A stretch of DNA of 7,462 nucleotides from Candidatus Levyibacteriota bacterium. Lineage in GTDB: Bacteria > Patescibacteriota > Microgenomatia > Levybacterales > UBA12049. Location: NCBI GenBank assembly GCA_018061205.1, contig JAGOUP010000029.1, forward strand, positions 1 through 7,462, written 5' to 3'. Below, in pieces: positions 6,934-7,462 of the stretch. The number at the start of each line of letters is the position of its first letter. Position 1 is the stretch's first letter. Below the pieces are notes generated by a model. That model saw only the letters and a list, made by a program, of their open reading frames with translations. It was not told the origin of the DNA and did no database searches. A program made the position numbers and the translations under genes.

Positions 6934-7462
6934 TTATATACCTGGATATACTACTGCTAATTTTGCTTTATCAATCTTGAGTATTTCCTCCGCATCTTTT
7001 TTTGTAGACTCAGAAATACAAATGATCTTATCACATTCTTTTTTTACCCATTTTAACCGTCTTTTTTGTGTCTGAACTATTTTTCTAGCGGTTTCTTCAG
7101 GATATGTATAAACAATTAGATCGTACAAAATAGTGATTGATTTTGCCCTTGTGGGAGGCTGCACCCAATCAGAACTAATAAAGACATCAACATTTCCAAT
7201 AAACCATTCTATGGGTACAATATGAAATCTATTCCATAAAACATCAAGTAATGAAGGAGGAAGCCAAAACTCTTTAATTTTAAATTTTGAATTGGAATTT
7301 TGAATTTTGAATTTTGAATTTTGAATTCTTTTCCTCAAGCTAGAATAAAAAAGAATGTATTCATTTTTTCCATCATGCTCAAGTAATTGCTGGACCATAT
7401 TCTGTACATAATTCGCAACTCCCGTTTTTTCATGAGCTATCTGACTAATATCTATACCAATC
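6934..7462 (-). CDS. Half-length GT4 glycosyltransferase (N-terminal GT-B domain only; 5' end off window)
   Basis: The frame is open to the right edge; 175 residues are visible, beginning IGIDISQIAHEKTGVANYVQ, the standard start of GT4 enzymes with the Gly loop (TGVANYV), so at most a few residues are missing. The last base of the window could be the G of an ATG. Seen next: a heptamer-coded segment (about 46-62), then ITILYDLIVYTYPEE (109-123), ICISESTKKD (147-156) and VVYPGI (170-175), matching the next gene's N-terminal domain to the same YPGI point. There a TAA stops it, so the donor-binding C-terminal domain with E-x7-E is absent, and two bases later the next gene begins. No C-terminal domain remnant is left in any frame between them. 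Alone it should be unable to bind a nucleotide sugar in the usual way. Likely a deletion-truncated gene; a split or regulatory role is possible but unsupported. Confidence 0.85.
   Translation of the reverse strand, partial: IGIDISQIAHEKTGVANYVQNMVQQLLEHDGKNEYILFYSSLRKRIQNSKFKIQNSNSKFKIKEFWLPPSLLDVLWNRFHIVPIEWFIGNVDVFISSDWVQPPTRAKSITILYDLIVYTYPEETARKIVQTQKRRLKWVKKECDKIICISESTKKDAEEILKIDKAKLAVVYPGI
7278..7325 (-). repeat. Heptanucleotide tandem repeat (TTCAAAA on coding strand), 4 perfect copies plus degenerate ones, inside half-length GT4 gene
   Basis: Plus-strand TTTTGAA is repeated perfectly four times (7298-7325), followed leftwards by a six-base variant TTGGAA (7292-7297), another TTTTGAA (7285-7291) and TTTTAAA (7278-7284). 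In the gene frame it encodes the period IQNSKFK. The six-base unit brings the array to 48 bp, a multiple of three. A different heptamer lies in the neighbouring GT4 gene. Gain or loss of a single unit would frameshift the gene. Confidence 0.92.

Noticed and set aside
6848..7075. Plus-strand open frame of 75 codons across the junction of the two GT4 genes
   Set aside because: It is antisense to two genes with clear family motifs, has low-complexity hydrophobic content and no ribosome binding site.
7278..7325. CRISPR array or iteron-type origin
   Set aside because: The units are 7 bp, directly adjacent without spacers, and translated in frame inside a glycosyltransferase gene.

Overview
The window is an AT-rich stretch in which all six genes read on the minus strand. 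They form one compact surface-glycan assembly cluster with almost no intergenic DNA. TGA is used as a real stop codon (in the gene ending at 5816 and in the ATGA overlap at 4266-4269), so this is the standard bacterial code and not the recoded TGA of Gracilibacteria or Absconditabacteria. Base composition, dense packing, weak Shine-Dalgarno signals, the particular mix of polytopic GT-C enzymes and family 2/4 glycosyltransferases, and heptanucleotide repeats inside genes together suggest a Candidate Phyla Radiation (Patescibacteria) genome, most likely of the Microgenomates type. This placement comes from family resemblance and memory, not from a marker gene.

In transcription order (right to left): a GT4-type glycosyltransferase that enters from the right edge and stops right after its N-terminal GT-B domain (6934 to beyond 7462); two bases later a full-length GT4 glycosyltransferase (5816-6931); a 62-bp gap, the only real intergenic space, holding a small palindromic element; a left-handed beta-helix acetyltransferase (5148-5753); a GT2 glycosyltransferase (4266-5141); a 1024-residue membrane protein joining an O-antigen ligase/polymerase-like half to a TMTC-like GT-C half (1195-4269), overlapping the GT2 gene by ATGA; and, five bases on, a second GT-C enzyme of the PMT_2/GT39 type running off the left edge (1-1189).

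A plausible joint role: the GT4 and GT2 enzymes build a glycan on the cytoplasmic face from nucleotide sugars, the acetyltransferase decorates a sugar, and the two polytopic proteins act outside the membrane, using lipid-linked sugars to polymerise, transfer or extend the glycan on a surface acceptor. The window shows no flippase, priming transferase or nucleotide-sugar synthesis gene, so acceptor and sugar identity stay open.

The most notable points are the in-frame fusion of a Wzy/WaaL-like and a TMTC-like module in one polypeptide; two different heptanucleotide tandem repeats sitting inside the variable N-terminal region of two adjacent GT4 genes, where loss or gain of one unit would shift the frame; and the half-length GT4 gene ending exactly at its domain boundary.
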